This document shows, in pieces, positions 1 through 8,151 of a stretch of 18,307 bases of DNA. The notes below the pieces were generated by a model. That model was given only the letters and a program-made list of their open reading frames with translations. It ran no database searches and had not been told where the DNA came from. A program made the translations under genes and the position numbers. The stretch is from Lachnospiraceae bacterium UBA5895 (lineage in GTDB: Bacteria > Bacillota > Clostridia > Lachnospirales > Lachnospiraceae). Where the stretch lies: the NCBI GenBank assembly GCA_002431915.1, contig DJEP01000040.1:1-18307 (forward strand), in the 5' to 3' direction. The stretch's first letter is position 1. The number at the start of each line of letters is the position of its first letter.

Positions 1-351
1 TTCCGGAAGGCGGGACGGGAGGATCGGATCACCCTGCTGGAAGGGGATGCCACGGAGATCCTGCGGGAGCTGAATGGTACCTATGATGTGATCTTCATGG
101 ATGCGGCGAAGGGACAGTATATTCATTTCCTGCCGGATATCTTACGTCTGTTAGCCCCCGGCGGACTGCTGATCTCGGACAATGTATTGCAGGACGGCGA
201 CATTATAGAATCCCGCTTTGCTGTAACCAGAAGAAACCGGACCATTCACGCCAGAATGCGGGAATACCTGTATGAATTAAAGCATCACCCGGGGCTGGAG
301 ACCGTGATCCTGCCGGTGGGGGATGGTGTGACGCTGAGTACAAAAAGATGA
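1..351 (+). CDS. trmR: O-methyltransferase, TrmR/caffeoyl-CoA methyltransferase type (5' end missing)
   Basis: Only the last 116 residues lie in the window; the frame is open from base 1 to the TGA at 349-351. The piece is the C-terminal half of a class I SAM-dependent methyltransferase. It shows the acidic strand ending FMDAAKGQY, then LLAPGGLLISDNVLQDG. In the metal-dependent O-methyltransferase family the aspartate of FMDAAK and the D-N of SDNV hold the divalent cation. The typical family length is about 210-220 residues, so roughly 100 are missing upstream. TrmR of Bacillus subtilis (YrrM) methylates 5-hydroxyuridine at tRNA position 34 to 5-methoxyuridine and is encoded beside U32 proteins that make the hydroxyuridine. 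A U32 gene lies at 4504 here, which supports the TrmR assignment over a generic catechol-type enzyme. The family call is firm; the exact substrate is inferred from context. Confidence 0.82.
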   Translation, partial: FRKAGREDRITLLEGDATEILRELNGTYDVIFMDAAKGQYIHFLPDILRLLAPGGLLISDNVLQDGDIIESRFAVTRRNRTIHARMREYLYELKHHPGLETVILPVGDGVTLSTKR

Positions 352-368
352 CAAAAGGAGAAGGATGT

Positions 369-2210
369 ATGAAAGAAGTAGCGAAGAGGATCGGCAGTAT
401 GCTGGGAATAGTAGTGGCCGGAGTGCTGTTGGGGGCACTGCTGCTTACGCTGGTATTCTGTATCCCTGTCAATCAGGAGAATGCTGACAGGTCGAGAACT
501 TCACTGGATGAAGAGGGATGGTATCCCTCGGCAACCCAGCTGTGCAGTTCGCTGGATACCTATTTCCACAGTTATCTTCCCGGAGTGCTGGATGGAGGTA
601 CGGACGGGCTGATGATAAGTCTGGCTACGGAGGAACTGCAGGGGAGTCCGTTGTATGCGGCCATGAATATGGAGGGCTATACTTATTACTGGCATGGCTA
701 TGTGGTGATCTTACGGATCCTGCTGCAATTTATGGATTATGAAAAGATACGTTTCCTAAATTGCGTAGCGCAGTTACTGTTGATCTTTTTTATCGCACAT
801 CAGATATGGATAAAAAAGGGAAGCAGATATGCCCTTGCAGTGCTGTCGTCTTATTTCCTGCTGATGCCGATGGCAATGGTGCTGTCTCTGCAGTTTACCT
901 GGGTTTTCTATATTGCCATGCTGCCGACAGCTTATGTCTGTTATTATACGCCCCGGGTTACGGAGCAGAAAATACCGTTTATGTTTCTGGGTATCGACAT
1001 GCTGACCAGTTTTCTGGATTTGCTGACATATCCGCTGTATACCTGGGCTTTTTCACTGCTGATCGTATTGCTGCTGTCAGAGGATGGTCAGAAAGCAGCA
1101 AAATACGTGAAAACAGTCATTATCTCCGGACTGAGCTGGATTCTGGGATATGGTGGAATGTGGACAGGAAAATGGCTTCTGGCCAGTGCGGTCGTGAAGA
1201 GAAATGTCGTGCAGGAAGCCTGGGATGAAATACTCCTCCGTAGCGGATCAGAGGAAGCGCTGACCGTTTTTGACAGGCTGAATGCGCTTTACAAGAACTG
1301 GAAACATTACGAATATCCATTATATATGGCAATCCTTCTGATCTGGCTGTTATGGTTCGGCTATAAGAGTATTGCATCTGCCACAAAAGCAGAAAAGCAG
1401 GAGAAAAATGCAGCATATCTGCTGATTACACTGTCTGCTTTTGTATGGTATTTTGTTCTGGCAAATCATACGCTGGGACATCATTTTTTCACTTACCGTA
1501 TTTGGGGAGTGGCAATCAGCAGTGTGTTGTTTATATTCTGTGGAAGCATTACGGTACGGCAGGAAAAGAGCAACAGAAAGCTGTGTTTATATTCATTATG
1601 CGAATGGGGAATCCTTTGTGTTCTGGCGATGGGGCTGACACTGACGGCCAGAGAGAACATTACGGCCTTGAATGGAAATGTGGAGTATCAGGAAGCAGAA
1701 CTTGCAGAAGGAATGCGGATGGAAGAAGAATTTTATCCCACATATACCAGAATCAAAGAATTTTCCATGGGAATCCGTACAGAATCCAATGCGGGACATT
1801 GCATGCTGGAGATCTGTCATGATGGAGAGCCACTGTACAGGATGGAATTACCGCTTGCGGATATTCCGGAGAACAGTTATATCTCTCTGCCTGTGAACTG
1901 GAAGTTTAAAAAAGGGGAAAAATATGAGATCGTCGCATATACCGAGGGAAACGAAAGCCCTGTGTACCTGCGTTTTACCAGTGACAATGTAAATCCCATG
2001 AGGGAATTGGGAACAGCATATATCGGAGAACAGAAAATATCCGGACAGCTGATATCCGGAATTACCTATATCAGCAGACCACCTCAAAAGACCACCTTAT
2101 TTTTCCTGACCATAAGCTGGCTGGGATTGCTGGCAGCATTATGGCTGGAAGGTAAACAGATAGTAATGTGGATACTCCAGCGTTTCAAAAGCAAGGCCGG
2201 AAGCGTTTAA
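369..2210 (+). CDS. Polytopic GT-C-like membrane protein with C-terminal extracytoplasmic beta domain
   Basis: The protein has 613 residues from the ATG at 369, which has AGGAG at 356-360 eight bases upstream. An in-frame ATG at 348 overlaps the trmR stop but lacks a ribosome binding site. It starts 17 bases after trmR ends, so it is probably read from the same transcript. Residues about 12-32 form a first membrane segment, followed by a long loop with WYPSATQL and LDGGTDGLMI, then about ten hydrophobic segments including SFLDLLTYPLY and HHFFTYRIWG. An aspartate-bearing first outer loop followed by many helices is the plan of GT-C glycosyltransferases (PMT/ArnT style). Near the C-terminus about 130 polar, strand-rich residues (YTRIKEFSMGI through YEIVAYTEG) precede a last membrane helix. 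The gene at 3831 carries a similar-looking domain. I do not recognise a named family and no donor or acceptor can be assigned. Its tail overlaps the convergent glycosyltransferase by 72 bases. Confidence 0.75.
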   Translation: MKEVAKRIGSMLGIVVAGVLLGALLLTLVFCIPVNQENADRSRTSLDEEGWYPSATQLCSSLDTYFHSYLPGVLDGGTDGLMISLATEELQGSPLYAAMNMEGYTYYWHGYVVILRILLQFMDYEKIRFLNCVAQLLLIFFIAHQIWIKKGSRYALAVLSSYFLLMPMAMVLSLQFTWVFYIAMLPTAYVCYYTPRVTEQKIPFMFLGIDMLTSFLDLLTYPLYTWAFSLLIVLLLSEDGQKAAKYVKTVIISGLSWILGYGGMWTGKWLLASAVVKRNVVQEAWDEILLRSGSEEALTVFDRLNALYKNWKHYEYPLYMAILLIWLLWFGYKSIASATKAEKQEKNAAYLLITLSAFVWYFVLANHTLGHHFFTYRIWGVAISSVLFIFCGSITVRQEKSNRKLCLYSLCEWGILCVLAMGLTLTARENITALNGNVEYQEAELAEGMRMEEEFYPTYTRIKEFSMGIRTESNAGHCMLEICHDGEPLYRMELPLADIPENSYISLPVNWKFKKGEKYEIVAYTEGNESPVYLRFTSDNVNPMRELGTAYIGEQKISGQLISGITYISRPPQKTTLFFLTISWLGLLAALWLEGKQIVMWILQRFKSKAGSV

Positions 2211-3712
2211 ATTGTTGATAAATTCGTAATTTTCCTTGCGGACAATATAAACGTTAGACGGATCTATAGGGGTATCAGGGCCAACTTCAAAATAATAGCA
2301 ATGAGAACCGTTATCATAGCCGTCCTCCTCGACAACAGACGGAGCCGCAGGATAGTAGAAGAAATAGTATTCGCTCATTCTCAGGCAGTCAAGATAGAGA
2401 CCGGTATAGTCCAGATTCTCTTCGGCGTAATCCACAATGTCGTTGAAGGGTGCACTGTACAGGGAATTTGGATAACGGTCGGCTAAAGTATAAATACGAA
2501 AATAATAATTGAAAAAGGAAGCTGCCCACAGAAGATAACTGCAGGACAGGGCAACGATAAAAGGCTTATGGTAGGTGGAAACAAACTGACAGGCCAGTGC
2601 AATACCATTTACCCAGAAATACAGATAGCAGATAAAGAAACTGTTTGCACGGTAAATGTAGTGTGTTCCGGACAGCCCGATGGTGATCAGACCGCTGAGA
2701 TAGAATAAGAGGTACAGGCTGCCAAAATGAAAAGTTCTTTTCCGGATGGATCCGGCAAAACACCAGATAGTATGAAGCAGCCCTAAAACAATGAACGGGA
2801 TGGAAACAGGGTAAAGAGTATAAAATTTGTCCACGGCATCCTGGGCGTAGGAACCGCAGGTCAATGTAATTTTAATAATATCCCATACGTTTTTCCAAAA
2901 ACCGGTAGCGCTGATATCAGACATACGATCTGAGGCGATGGGTGGGATAATGAAGCCCAGAAAATGAACAGGCTCCCATTGAAACAGCAGAGAACATGCG
3001 AAAAGGATCACAGGGATGGCGGTGATACATACCGCAACTGCGAACAGGATCGCTCTGGGAAAAGTGATTTTGCGCGTATACAGCATGTACAGGGTGATCA
3101 ATATGAGAAAAATAGGGACCATAAAATAACTCAAGGCATAAGAATAGAGGGTAATTCCGAAGGAAATACCACAAAATATCAGAAACGAAAGTTTACCGCT
3201 CTGAATGTATTTGATGAGCAATAAGAGAGAGACAGCGGAAAAACATAGCATAAGGTTGCAGTCCAGGGCAAATCTTCCGGCCATAATGTAATACGGACAA
3301 AAAGCAAGAAAACCGGCAGCTGCAACAGTGAGCTTGCGGGAAGAGAATACCAGAGATATACTCTTAACGCCTGCCCAAAACAGGAGAAGACTTGCCAAAA
3401 CGGCAGGAAGCCGGGTAAGCCAGAGAGACAACTGACCATGACCTGCGGTTTTGATCAGCAGAACCAGCAGATAAGTATAGAGAGGGCTTTGACCGCCTTC
3501 AAAATTATGTGCATAAAATAAAAAGGACGGACATTCAGATAACGATCGGTTCCGTAGTGGGCCAGACACCAGGTGTTATAGCCCATGCAGGCTTCGTCAA
3601 GTTCAATGGCATCGGGAAGTTGTGTGAGTCGGTAGATCCTTAGAACCATTGCACAGAGGAAGAGAATACCAAGCAAAACAGGATATTTATATTTTTTAAT
3701 AAGATTCATCAT
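2139..3712 (-). pseudogene. GT39-type membrane glycosyltransferase, frameshifted near its 5' end
   Basis: Two overlapping minus-strand frames encode one protein of about 524 residues. The start is the ATG at 3712 (or 3709), with AAAGGA six bases upstream. The first frame gives one membrane helix, then ELDEACMGYNTWCL (D39-E40), the acidic first-loop motif of GT39/ArnT-type dolichyl- or undecaprenyl-phosphate-sugar transferases, then AHYGTDRYLN. The continuation NFEGGQSPLYTYLL is only found in another frame. The shift lies at A5/A4 tracts at about 3515-3524 on the plus strand: one missing T on the coding strand there restores a continuous reading through PFYFYAHNFEGGQS. The rest has about ten membrane helices and a C-terminal outer domain, intact to the stop at 2139-2141. 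The family role would be transfer of a sugar from a lipid carrier to a surface glycan or protein. Either the gene is inactivated, or the base is a sequencing error. It is divergent from the gene at 3831. Confidence 0.72.
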
Positions 3713-3750
3713 AGTGTATCCTTTACTTATGGGATAGTGATATTTTATAT

Positions 3751-3779
3751 TTGTTATGTTAACATATATAAAATATAAT
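3751..3779 (+). promoter_or_regulatory. Predicted sigma-A promoter for the 3831 gene and probably trhP
   Basis: TTGTTA (3751-3756) and a perfect TATAAT (3774-3779) are separated by 17 bases in an AT-rich divergent intergenic region (3713-3830). The predicted start of transcription is near 3786, giving a leader of about 45 bases. No terminator is visible before 5742, so this promoter probably also serves the U32 gene at 4504, which is cut off from the trmR transcript by the minus-strand glycosyltransferase. I saw no equally good minus-strand promoter for the divergent gene. Confidence 0.6.
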
Positions 3780-3830
3780 GTCATTAATATTTACTTTTGC
3801 GGGAAGCGATAAAAGGAACAGGAATAAGGC

Positions 3831-4482
3831 ATGAACAGGAAAATACTGATAAAACGAACGACAATGATACTGCTGACTGTTCTTTTCATCTTACTGGAGT
3901 TGTCATTTTGGCCGGGGTATCTGGTACATGATTATTTTTACAGTAAGAGCAGAGGATACGGGGTATATTGCAAAATTGGCGACGAAGGAACCAATTTTAC
4001 ACAATACTTTATCCCACAGATGCGGAGACTGGCGTCCATAGATATTGCGGCTTCTTTTCCTGAAAATGAGGTAGGGGATGAAAAAATTAAGTTTACACTA
4101 TATGATGAAACTGGAAAAGAAGTGCTTTGCCGGTGGATACCGATATCTCAAATGGAGGACGGACGATATTATACGATTCCCATCAGAAAAAAAATTGAAG
4201 GCGGATGCCCAATATCATTGGACGGTGGAAGTGACGGAAAGTCTGCCGTACGACTGGAGCCTGATGCTTTCGGAGGATAAAACGGGAATTGCTCCGGAGA
4301 ATACTTTTCTGGAAATGAACGGAATTCCGGGTATAGGGGATGAGGCACAGACCGTATCGCAATATGCTTATTATATTCACAAAGACAAAGTAATCATCCT
4401 GGCAACTTGTTGGTGCGGAACTTTTTTGGTCTATCTGACAGGTATGGAAATAATTCAGAAAATCTTTAACAGAAAAAAGTAA
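3831..4482 (+). pseudogene. Short bitopic envelope protein, frameshifted at an A8 tract
   Basis: The ATG at 3831 opens a frame that runs to 4280, but the sensible C-terminus is in the next frame and ends at 4482. The shift falls at eight A's (4187-4194). With seven A's the reading is continuous (IRKKLKADAQYHW), giving about 216 residues. The restored protein has an N-terminal membrane helix (ILLTVLFILLELSFW), about 150 strand-rich residues with FTLYDETGKEV and YYTIPI, and a C-terminal helix (VIILATCWCGTFLVYL), so it would be anchored at both ends with the middle outside. The middle resembles the C-terminal outer domain of the protein at 369-2210 in layout (D-G turn, Y-x-I/L-P strand, K-rich strand). 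Its function is unknown. Homopolymer length could be a real mutation, a slippage-prone switch or a sequencing error. It is followed after 21 bases by trhP, so they are likely cotranscribed. Confidence 0.65.
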
Positions 4483-4503
4483 GGGAAAAAGAGGAAAAAC
4501 AAA

Positions 4504-5742
4504 ATGACTTATAAAAAACCGGAACTTTTGATCCCGGCCAGCAGCCTGGAAGTATTAAAAACGGCTGTTATTTTTGGGGCAGATGCCGTGTATATCGGCG
4601 GTGAGGCTTTTGGACTTCGGGCCAAGGCGAAAAATTTCAACAGCGAAGAGATGGCGGAGGGAGTGGCTTTCGCTCATGCCCATGGAGTGAAAGTCTATGT
4701 GACGGCCAATATTCTGGCGCACAACTATGACCTCGAAGGAGCCAGAAAATATTTTGCTGAGCTGCGGGATATGAAACCGGAACAGCCGGACGCACTGATC
4801 ATTTCTGATCCGGGTATGTTCATGATCGCCAGGGAAGTATGGCCCCAGGTGGAAGTACACATTTCCACCCAGGCCAATAATACCAACTACGAGACCTACC
4901 TGTTCTGGTGGAAGCTGGGAGCAAAGAGAGTGGTATCAGCCAGAGAACTTTCCCTGATGGAGATCAAAGGCATTCGAGAAAAAATACCGGCGGAGATGGA
5001 GATCGAGAGCTTTGTTCATGGGGCAATGTGTATCTCTTATTCCGGCAGATGCCTGCTGAGCAACTTTTTCACCGGAAGAGATGCCAACAGAGGTGCCTGC
5101 ACCCATCCCTGCCGCTGGAAATATGCGGTGGTGGAGGAGAGCCGGCCCGGGGAATATCTGCCGGTCTATGAGAATGAGCGGGGAACCTATATTTTTAATT
5201 CCAAGGATCTGTGCATGATCGAGCATATTCCGGAGCTGGTGGAGGCGGGGATCGACAGCCTTAAGATCGAAGGCCGCATGAAGACCGCATTGTATGTGGC
5301 GACGGTAGCCAGAACCTACCGGAAGGCCATTGATGACTATTTTGAAGATCCGGAATTGTATGAGAAAAATATGGACTGGTACAAGGCGGAGATCTCCAAG
5401 TGTACCTACAGACAGTTTACGACGGGATTTTATTTCGGCAAGCCCGATGAGAACACTCAGATCTACGATAACAACACCTATGTGAACGAATATATTTATC
5501 TGGGGATCGTGGAAGCGGTGAAGGACTCTCTGTGCCGGATCGAACAGCGGAACAAATTCTGTGTGGGAGATTCCATTGAGATTATGAAACCCGACGGCAC
5601 CAATGTACCGGTCACTGTGGAAGCTATGTACACCGAAGACGGCGAAAGTGTGGACAGCGCACCTCATCCCAAGCAGGTGTTGTGGATAAAGTTGTCCGAA
5701 ACGCCGGAGACCTTCGACCTGCTGCGTCAGAAAAACGACTGA
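4504..5742 (+). CDS. trhP: U32-family protein, probable tRNA 5-hydroxyuridine synthase TrhP
   Basis: The protein has 412 residues, full length for the family. The start has GAGG at 4490-4493. The N-terminus PELLIPASSLEVLKTAVIFG is the usual opening of the TIM-barrel-like U32 domain. The U32 signature ESFVHGAMCISYSGRCLLS is at residues 168-186. Four cysteines at 176, 183, 199 and 203 have the x6-x15-x3 spacing thought to hold an iron-sulphur cluster. Although called peptidase U32, the characterised members act in RNA modification: TrhP (YegQ in Escherichia coli, YrrN/YrrO in Bacillus) makes 5-hydroxyuridine at tRNA position 34 using prephenate. The product is the substrate of TrmR, whose gene fragment lies at 1-351, which supports TrhP over other U32 branches such as RlhA. 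Separation from trmR by envelope genes is unusual. Confidence 0.85.
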   Translation: MTYKKPELLIPASSLEVLKTAVIFGADAVYIGGEAFGLRAKAKNFNSEEMAEGVAFAHAHGVKVYVTANILAHNYDLEGARKYFAELRDMKPEQPDALIISDPGMFMIAREVWPQVEVHISTQANNTNYETYLFWWKLGAKRVVSARELSLMEIKGIREKIPAEMEIESFVHGAMCISYSGRCLLSNFFTGRDANRGACTHPCRWKYAVVEESRPGEYLPVYENERGTYIFNSKDLCMIEHIPELVEAGIDSLKIEGRMKTALYVATVARTYRKAIDDYFEDPELYEKNMDWYKAEISKCTYRQFTTGFYFGKPDENTQIYDNNTYVNEYIYLGIVEAVKDSLCRIEQRNKFCVGDSIEIMKPDGTNVPVTVEAMYTEDGESVDSAPHPKQVLWIKLSETPETFDLLRQKND

Positions 5743-5815
5743 CACCGGGAGGAAAATGGGAAAAACTTCTCAGGAAAACCATCGAAAATAATAATTGACC
5801 ATTATAACGCACATG

Positions 5816-5846
5816 TTGTACACTGTAATCGATATTATTCTATAGT
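5816..5846 (+). promoter_or_regulatory. Weak candidate promoter for the first glutamine synthetase
   Basis: TTGTAC (5816-5821) and TATAGT (5841-5846) are separated by 19 bases, longer than ideal, and transcription would begin about 15 bases before the ATG at 5868. A TTGACC lies at 5795-5800 without a good partner. No terminator is visible after trhP (5743-5867), so read-through from upstream is equally possible. There is no leader hairpin like that of glnN2. Confidence 0.3.
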
Positions 5847-5867
5847 ATACCGAAGGGAAGCAGGGAC

Positions 5868-7979
5868 ATGCGCGAAGAATTGAATGTAGAGGAGCTTTTT
5901 GCCAGCAAAGTATTTACTCTGGGCAAAATGAAAGAGAGACTCCCCAAGAGCACTTACAAAGAAGTAAAAAAGATCATGGATCAGGGGGGAGAACTTTCCC
6001 TGGCGACTGCCGATGTGGTGGCAACAGCAATGAAGGACTGGGCTATCGAGAACGGGGCAACCCATTATACTCACTGGTTCCAGCCGCTGACCGGTATCAC
6101 CGCTGAAAAACACGATGCTTTTGTAACACATCCCGATGAGGATGGCCGTATGGTCATGGAATTTTCCGGTAAGGAACTGATCAAGGGCGAGCCTGATGCA
6201 TCTTCTTTCCCGTCCGGGGGCTTGCGTGCGACTTTTGAGGCAAGAGGTTATACCACCTGGGATATTACTTCCCCCGCATTTATCAAGGAGACCGCTACCG
6301 GTCCGACCCTTTGTATCCCTACTGCTTTCTGTTCTTATAAGGGCGAAGCACTGGACAAAAAGACCCCGTTACTTCGTTCCATGGAGGCCCTGAGCAAGCA
6401 GGCAATCCGTATCGTGCGCCTGTTTGGCAACACAGAAGCCACCAAAGTACTGCCTTCCGTCGGCGCAGAGCAGGAATATTTCCTGGTGGATTCCGCCAAG
6501 GCTCTGCAGCGGGAAGATATTATTTTTGCCGGACGTACTTTGTACGGAGCTCCCGCTCCCAAGGGACAGGAGATGGATGACCATTATTTTGGTGTTATCC
6601 GTGAGCGTATCGGCGCATTTATGCATGATGTGAATATTGAACTGTGGAAACTGGGCGTAACGTCCAAGACCCAGCATAACGAGGCAGCTCCCGCGCAGCA
6701 CGAGGTAGCGCCCATCTATGAGTCCGCCAACGTGGCAGTGGATCACAACCAGTTGGTGATGGAGACTCTGAAGCGTGTGGCAGGCAAGCACGGTCTGCGC
6801 TGCATGCTGCATGAGAAGCCTTTTGCCGGAGTGAACGGTTCCGGTAAGCATAATAACTGGTCCATCACGACAGACAACGGTGTGAACCTTTTAGAGCCCG
6901 GACAGACTCCTAACGAAAATATTCAGTTCCTGCTGGTACTGGCATGTATCATGAAGGCAGTAGACACCCATGCGGATCTGCTGCGCCAGAGTGCGTCCAA
7001 TGTTGGCAACGATCACAGACTGGGCGGTTACGAGGCTCCCCCTGCGATTATCTCTATCTTCCTGGGTGAACAGCTGGAGGACGTGGTGGCACAGCTGGTG
7101 GAGACCGGTAAGGCTGACAATCTGAAAGAAGGCGGCGTGCTCCGTACCGGAGTGTCCACACTGCCTGATTTTGTGAAGGATGCAACCGACAGAAACCGTA
7201 CATCACCTTTCGCGTTTACCGGTAATAAATTCGAGTTCCGTATGGTGGGAAGTGAGGATTCCATCGGAAGCCCCAACACCACCCTGAATGCCATTGTGGC
7301 AGAGGCTTTCTGTGAAGCCGCAGACCGCCTGGAAGGTGCGGAAGATTTCGATATGGCAGTTCATGACCTGATCAAGGAATACATGACCGAACATCAGAGA
7401 ATCATTTTCAATGGCAACGGTTATGCCAAGGAATGGGAAGAGGAAGCAGCCAGAAGAGGACTGCCCAACATTCCTTCCATGGTAGCGGCTGTGGATACCC
7501 TGACCACCCCCAAGGCAATTCATCTGTTTGAAAAGTTTGGTATTTTCACAGAGGCAGAGTTAAGATCCCGTGCGGAAGTTCTGTACGAGACCTATGCGAA
7601 GACCATCAACATCGAGGCACTGACCATGGTGGATATGGCAAACAAGCAGATCATTCCCGCAGTGATGAAGTACAGCAAATCCCTGGCAGATGCTGTTATT
7701 GCCATCACGGAAGCAGGAGGAGACACCTATGTGCCTACCCGTATGCTGCAGCAGATCACACAGAAGTTAACCGAGATGGAGAAGGCATGCGAGGCACTGC
7801 TGGATGAGGAGAAGAAAGCTTCCGCTATGCCCAGAGGTAAGGAGCAGGCATTCTGCTATCATGATAAGGTCATGGTGGCAATGAACGCTCTGAGAAAGCC
7901 TGCGGATGAACTGGAGAAGCTGGTAGATAAAAAGTACTGGCCGTTCCCGACCTATGCGGATCTGCTCTTCGAGGTATAG
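5868..7979 (+). CDS. glnN: Glutamine synthetase, type III (GlnN), first copy
   Basis: This enzyme makes glutamine from glutamate, ammonia and ATP, the entry step of ammonium assimilation. Its 703 residues match the type III family (about 700-730), far longer than the type I GlnA of about 445-470. Motifs in order are FPSGGLRATFEARGY (114-128), EQEYFL (201-206, metal-binding strand), HNEAAPAQHE (270-279), EKPFAGVNGSGKHNNWS (316-332, nucleotide-binding region), NRTSPFAFTGNKFEFR (443-458) and the helical C-terminal extension ending WPFPTYADLLFEV. No key motif is missing. The ribosome binding site is modest (AAGGGA at 5853-5858). A second glnN follows 298 bases downstream with about 80% identity by eye over the N-terminal 60 residues. 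HNEAAPAQHEV here against HNEVAPAQHEL in the second copy is a small divergence next to the active site. The family call is firm. Confidence 0.95.
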   Translation: MREELNVEELFASKVFTLGKMKERLPKSTYKEVKKIMDQGGELSLATADVVATAMKDWAIENGATHYTHWFQPLTGITAEKHDAFVTHPDEDGRMVMEFSGKELIKGEPDASSFPSGGLRATFEARGYTTWDITSPAFIKETATGPTLCIPTAFCSYKGEALDKKTPLLRSMEALSKQAIRIVRLFGNTEATKVLPSVGAEQEYFLVDSAKALQREDIIFAGRTLYGAPAPKGQEMDDHYFGVIRERIGAFMHDVNIELWKLGVTSKTQHNEAAPAQHEVAPIYESANVAVDHNQLVMETLKRVAGKHGLRCMLHEKPFAGVNGSGKHNNWSITTDNGVNLLEPGQTPNENIQFLLVLACIMKAVDTHADLLRQSASNVGNDHRLGGYEAPPAIISIFLGEQLEDVVAQLVETGKADNLKEGGVLRTGVSTLPDFVKDATDRNRTSPFAFTGNKFEFRMVGSEDSIGSPNTTLNAIVAEAFCEAADRLEGAEDFDMAVHDLIKEYMTEHQRIIFNGNGYAKEWEEEAARRGLPNIPSMVAAVDTLTTPKAIHLFEKFGIFTEAELRSRAEVLYETYAKTINIEALTMVDMANKQIIPAVMKYSKSLADAVIAITEAGGDTYVPTRMLQQITQKLTEMEKACEALLDEEKKASAMPRGKEQAFCYHDKVMVAMNALRKPADELEKLVDKKYWPFPTYADLLFEV

Positions 7980-8032
7980 GACGTTTCAAAGGTCGTTTCG
8001 GATGCAATAATAAATTTTTTTCAAAAAGGGTA

Positions 8033-8061
8033 TTGCAATCGAAAAAAAACTGTTGTATAGT
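8033..8061 (+). promoter_or_regulatory. Predicted promoter of the glnN2 leader
   Basis: TTGCAA (8033-8038) and TATAGT (8056-8061) are separated by exactly 17 bases. An A/T tract at 8012-8020 lies upstream like an UP element. Transcription would start near 8067-8068, just a few bases before the hairpin at 8073. The arrangement closely matches the tRNA promoter at 11743-11771. Confidence 0.65.
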
Positions 8062-8067
8062 AATGAA

Positions 8068-8151
8068 CCATAGAGGAGCGATCCTCACAAGTTAATATTT
8101 TTCAATGCGAAACGAAGGCGTTTACACTGGGAGTGTAGCGCCTTTCTTTTT
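8068..8151 (+). promoter_or_regulatory. 5' leader attenuator of glnN2, ANTAR-type P1 hairpin plus terminator
   Basis: Immediately after the predicted transcription start, 8073-8086 forms a GAGG/CCTC stem closing a six-base loop AGCGAT, with A in loop position 1 (8077) and G in position 4 (8080). These are the two loop bases that define RNA hairpins bound by ANTAR-domain antiterminators (EutV, NasR, AmiR type), which act on paired hairpins overlapping a terminator. A possible second hairpin (TTTC/GAAA at 8100-8112) has a five-base loop AATGC, again A1 and G4 but one base short; an alternative stem AAACG/CGTTT (8110-8123) would compete with the terminator. The terminator follows at 8115. The attenuation layout is visible; ANTAR control is inference because the second hairpin is not canonical and no ANTAR protein gene is in the window. 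Confidence 0.5.
8115..8151 (+). terminator. Intrinsic terminator between promoter and glnN2
   Basis: AAGGCG (8115-8120) pairs with CGCCTT (8139-8144), and inside it TACACT (8123-8128) pairs with AGTGTA (8132-8137) around a GGG loop. TCTTTTT completes the U-tract to 8151. It lies about 50 bases after the predicted start of transcription and 126 bases before the glnN2 ATG, and no gene ends just upstream of it on this transcript. It is therefore better read as a leader attenuator than as the end of glnN1, though it would also stop read-through from glnN1. Confidence 0.75.

Noticed and set aside
348..368. ATG at 348 as start of the 369 gene
   Set aside because: It overlaps the trmR stop codon and has no ribosome binding site, whereas the ATG at 369 has AGGAG at the right distance.
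4936..5745. Open minus-strand frame of 269 codons inside trhP
   Set aside because: It is antisense to a highly conserved gene with clear family motifs, its product has no recognisable domain, and there is no ribosome binding site or promoter.
5743..5867. Terminator after trhP
   Set aside because: There is no GC-rich hairpin followed by a T run; the region is purine-rich and then AT-rich.
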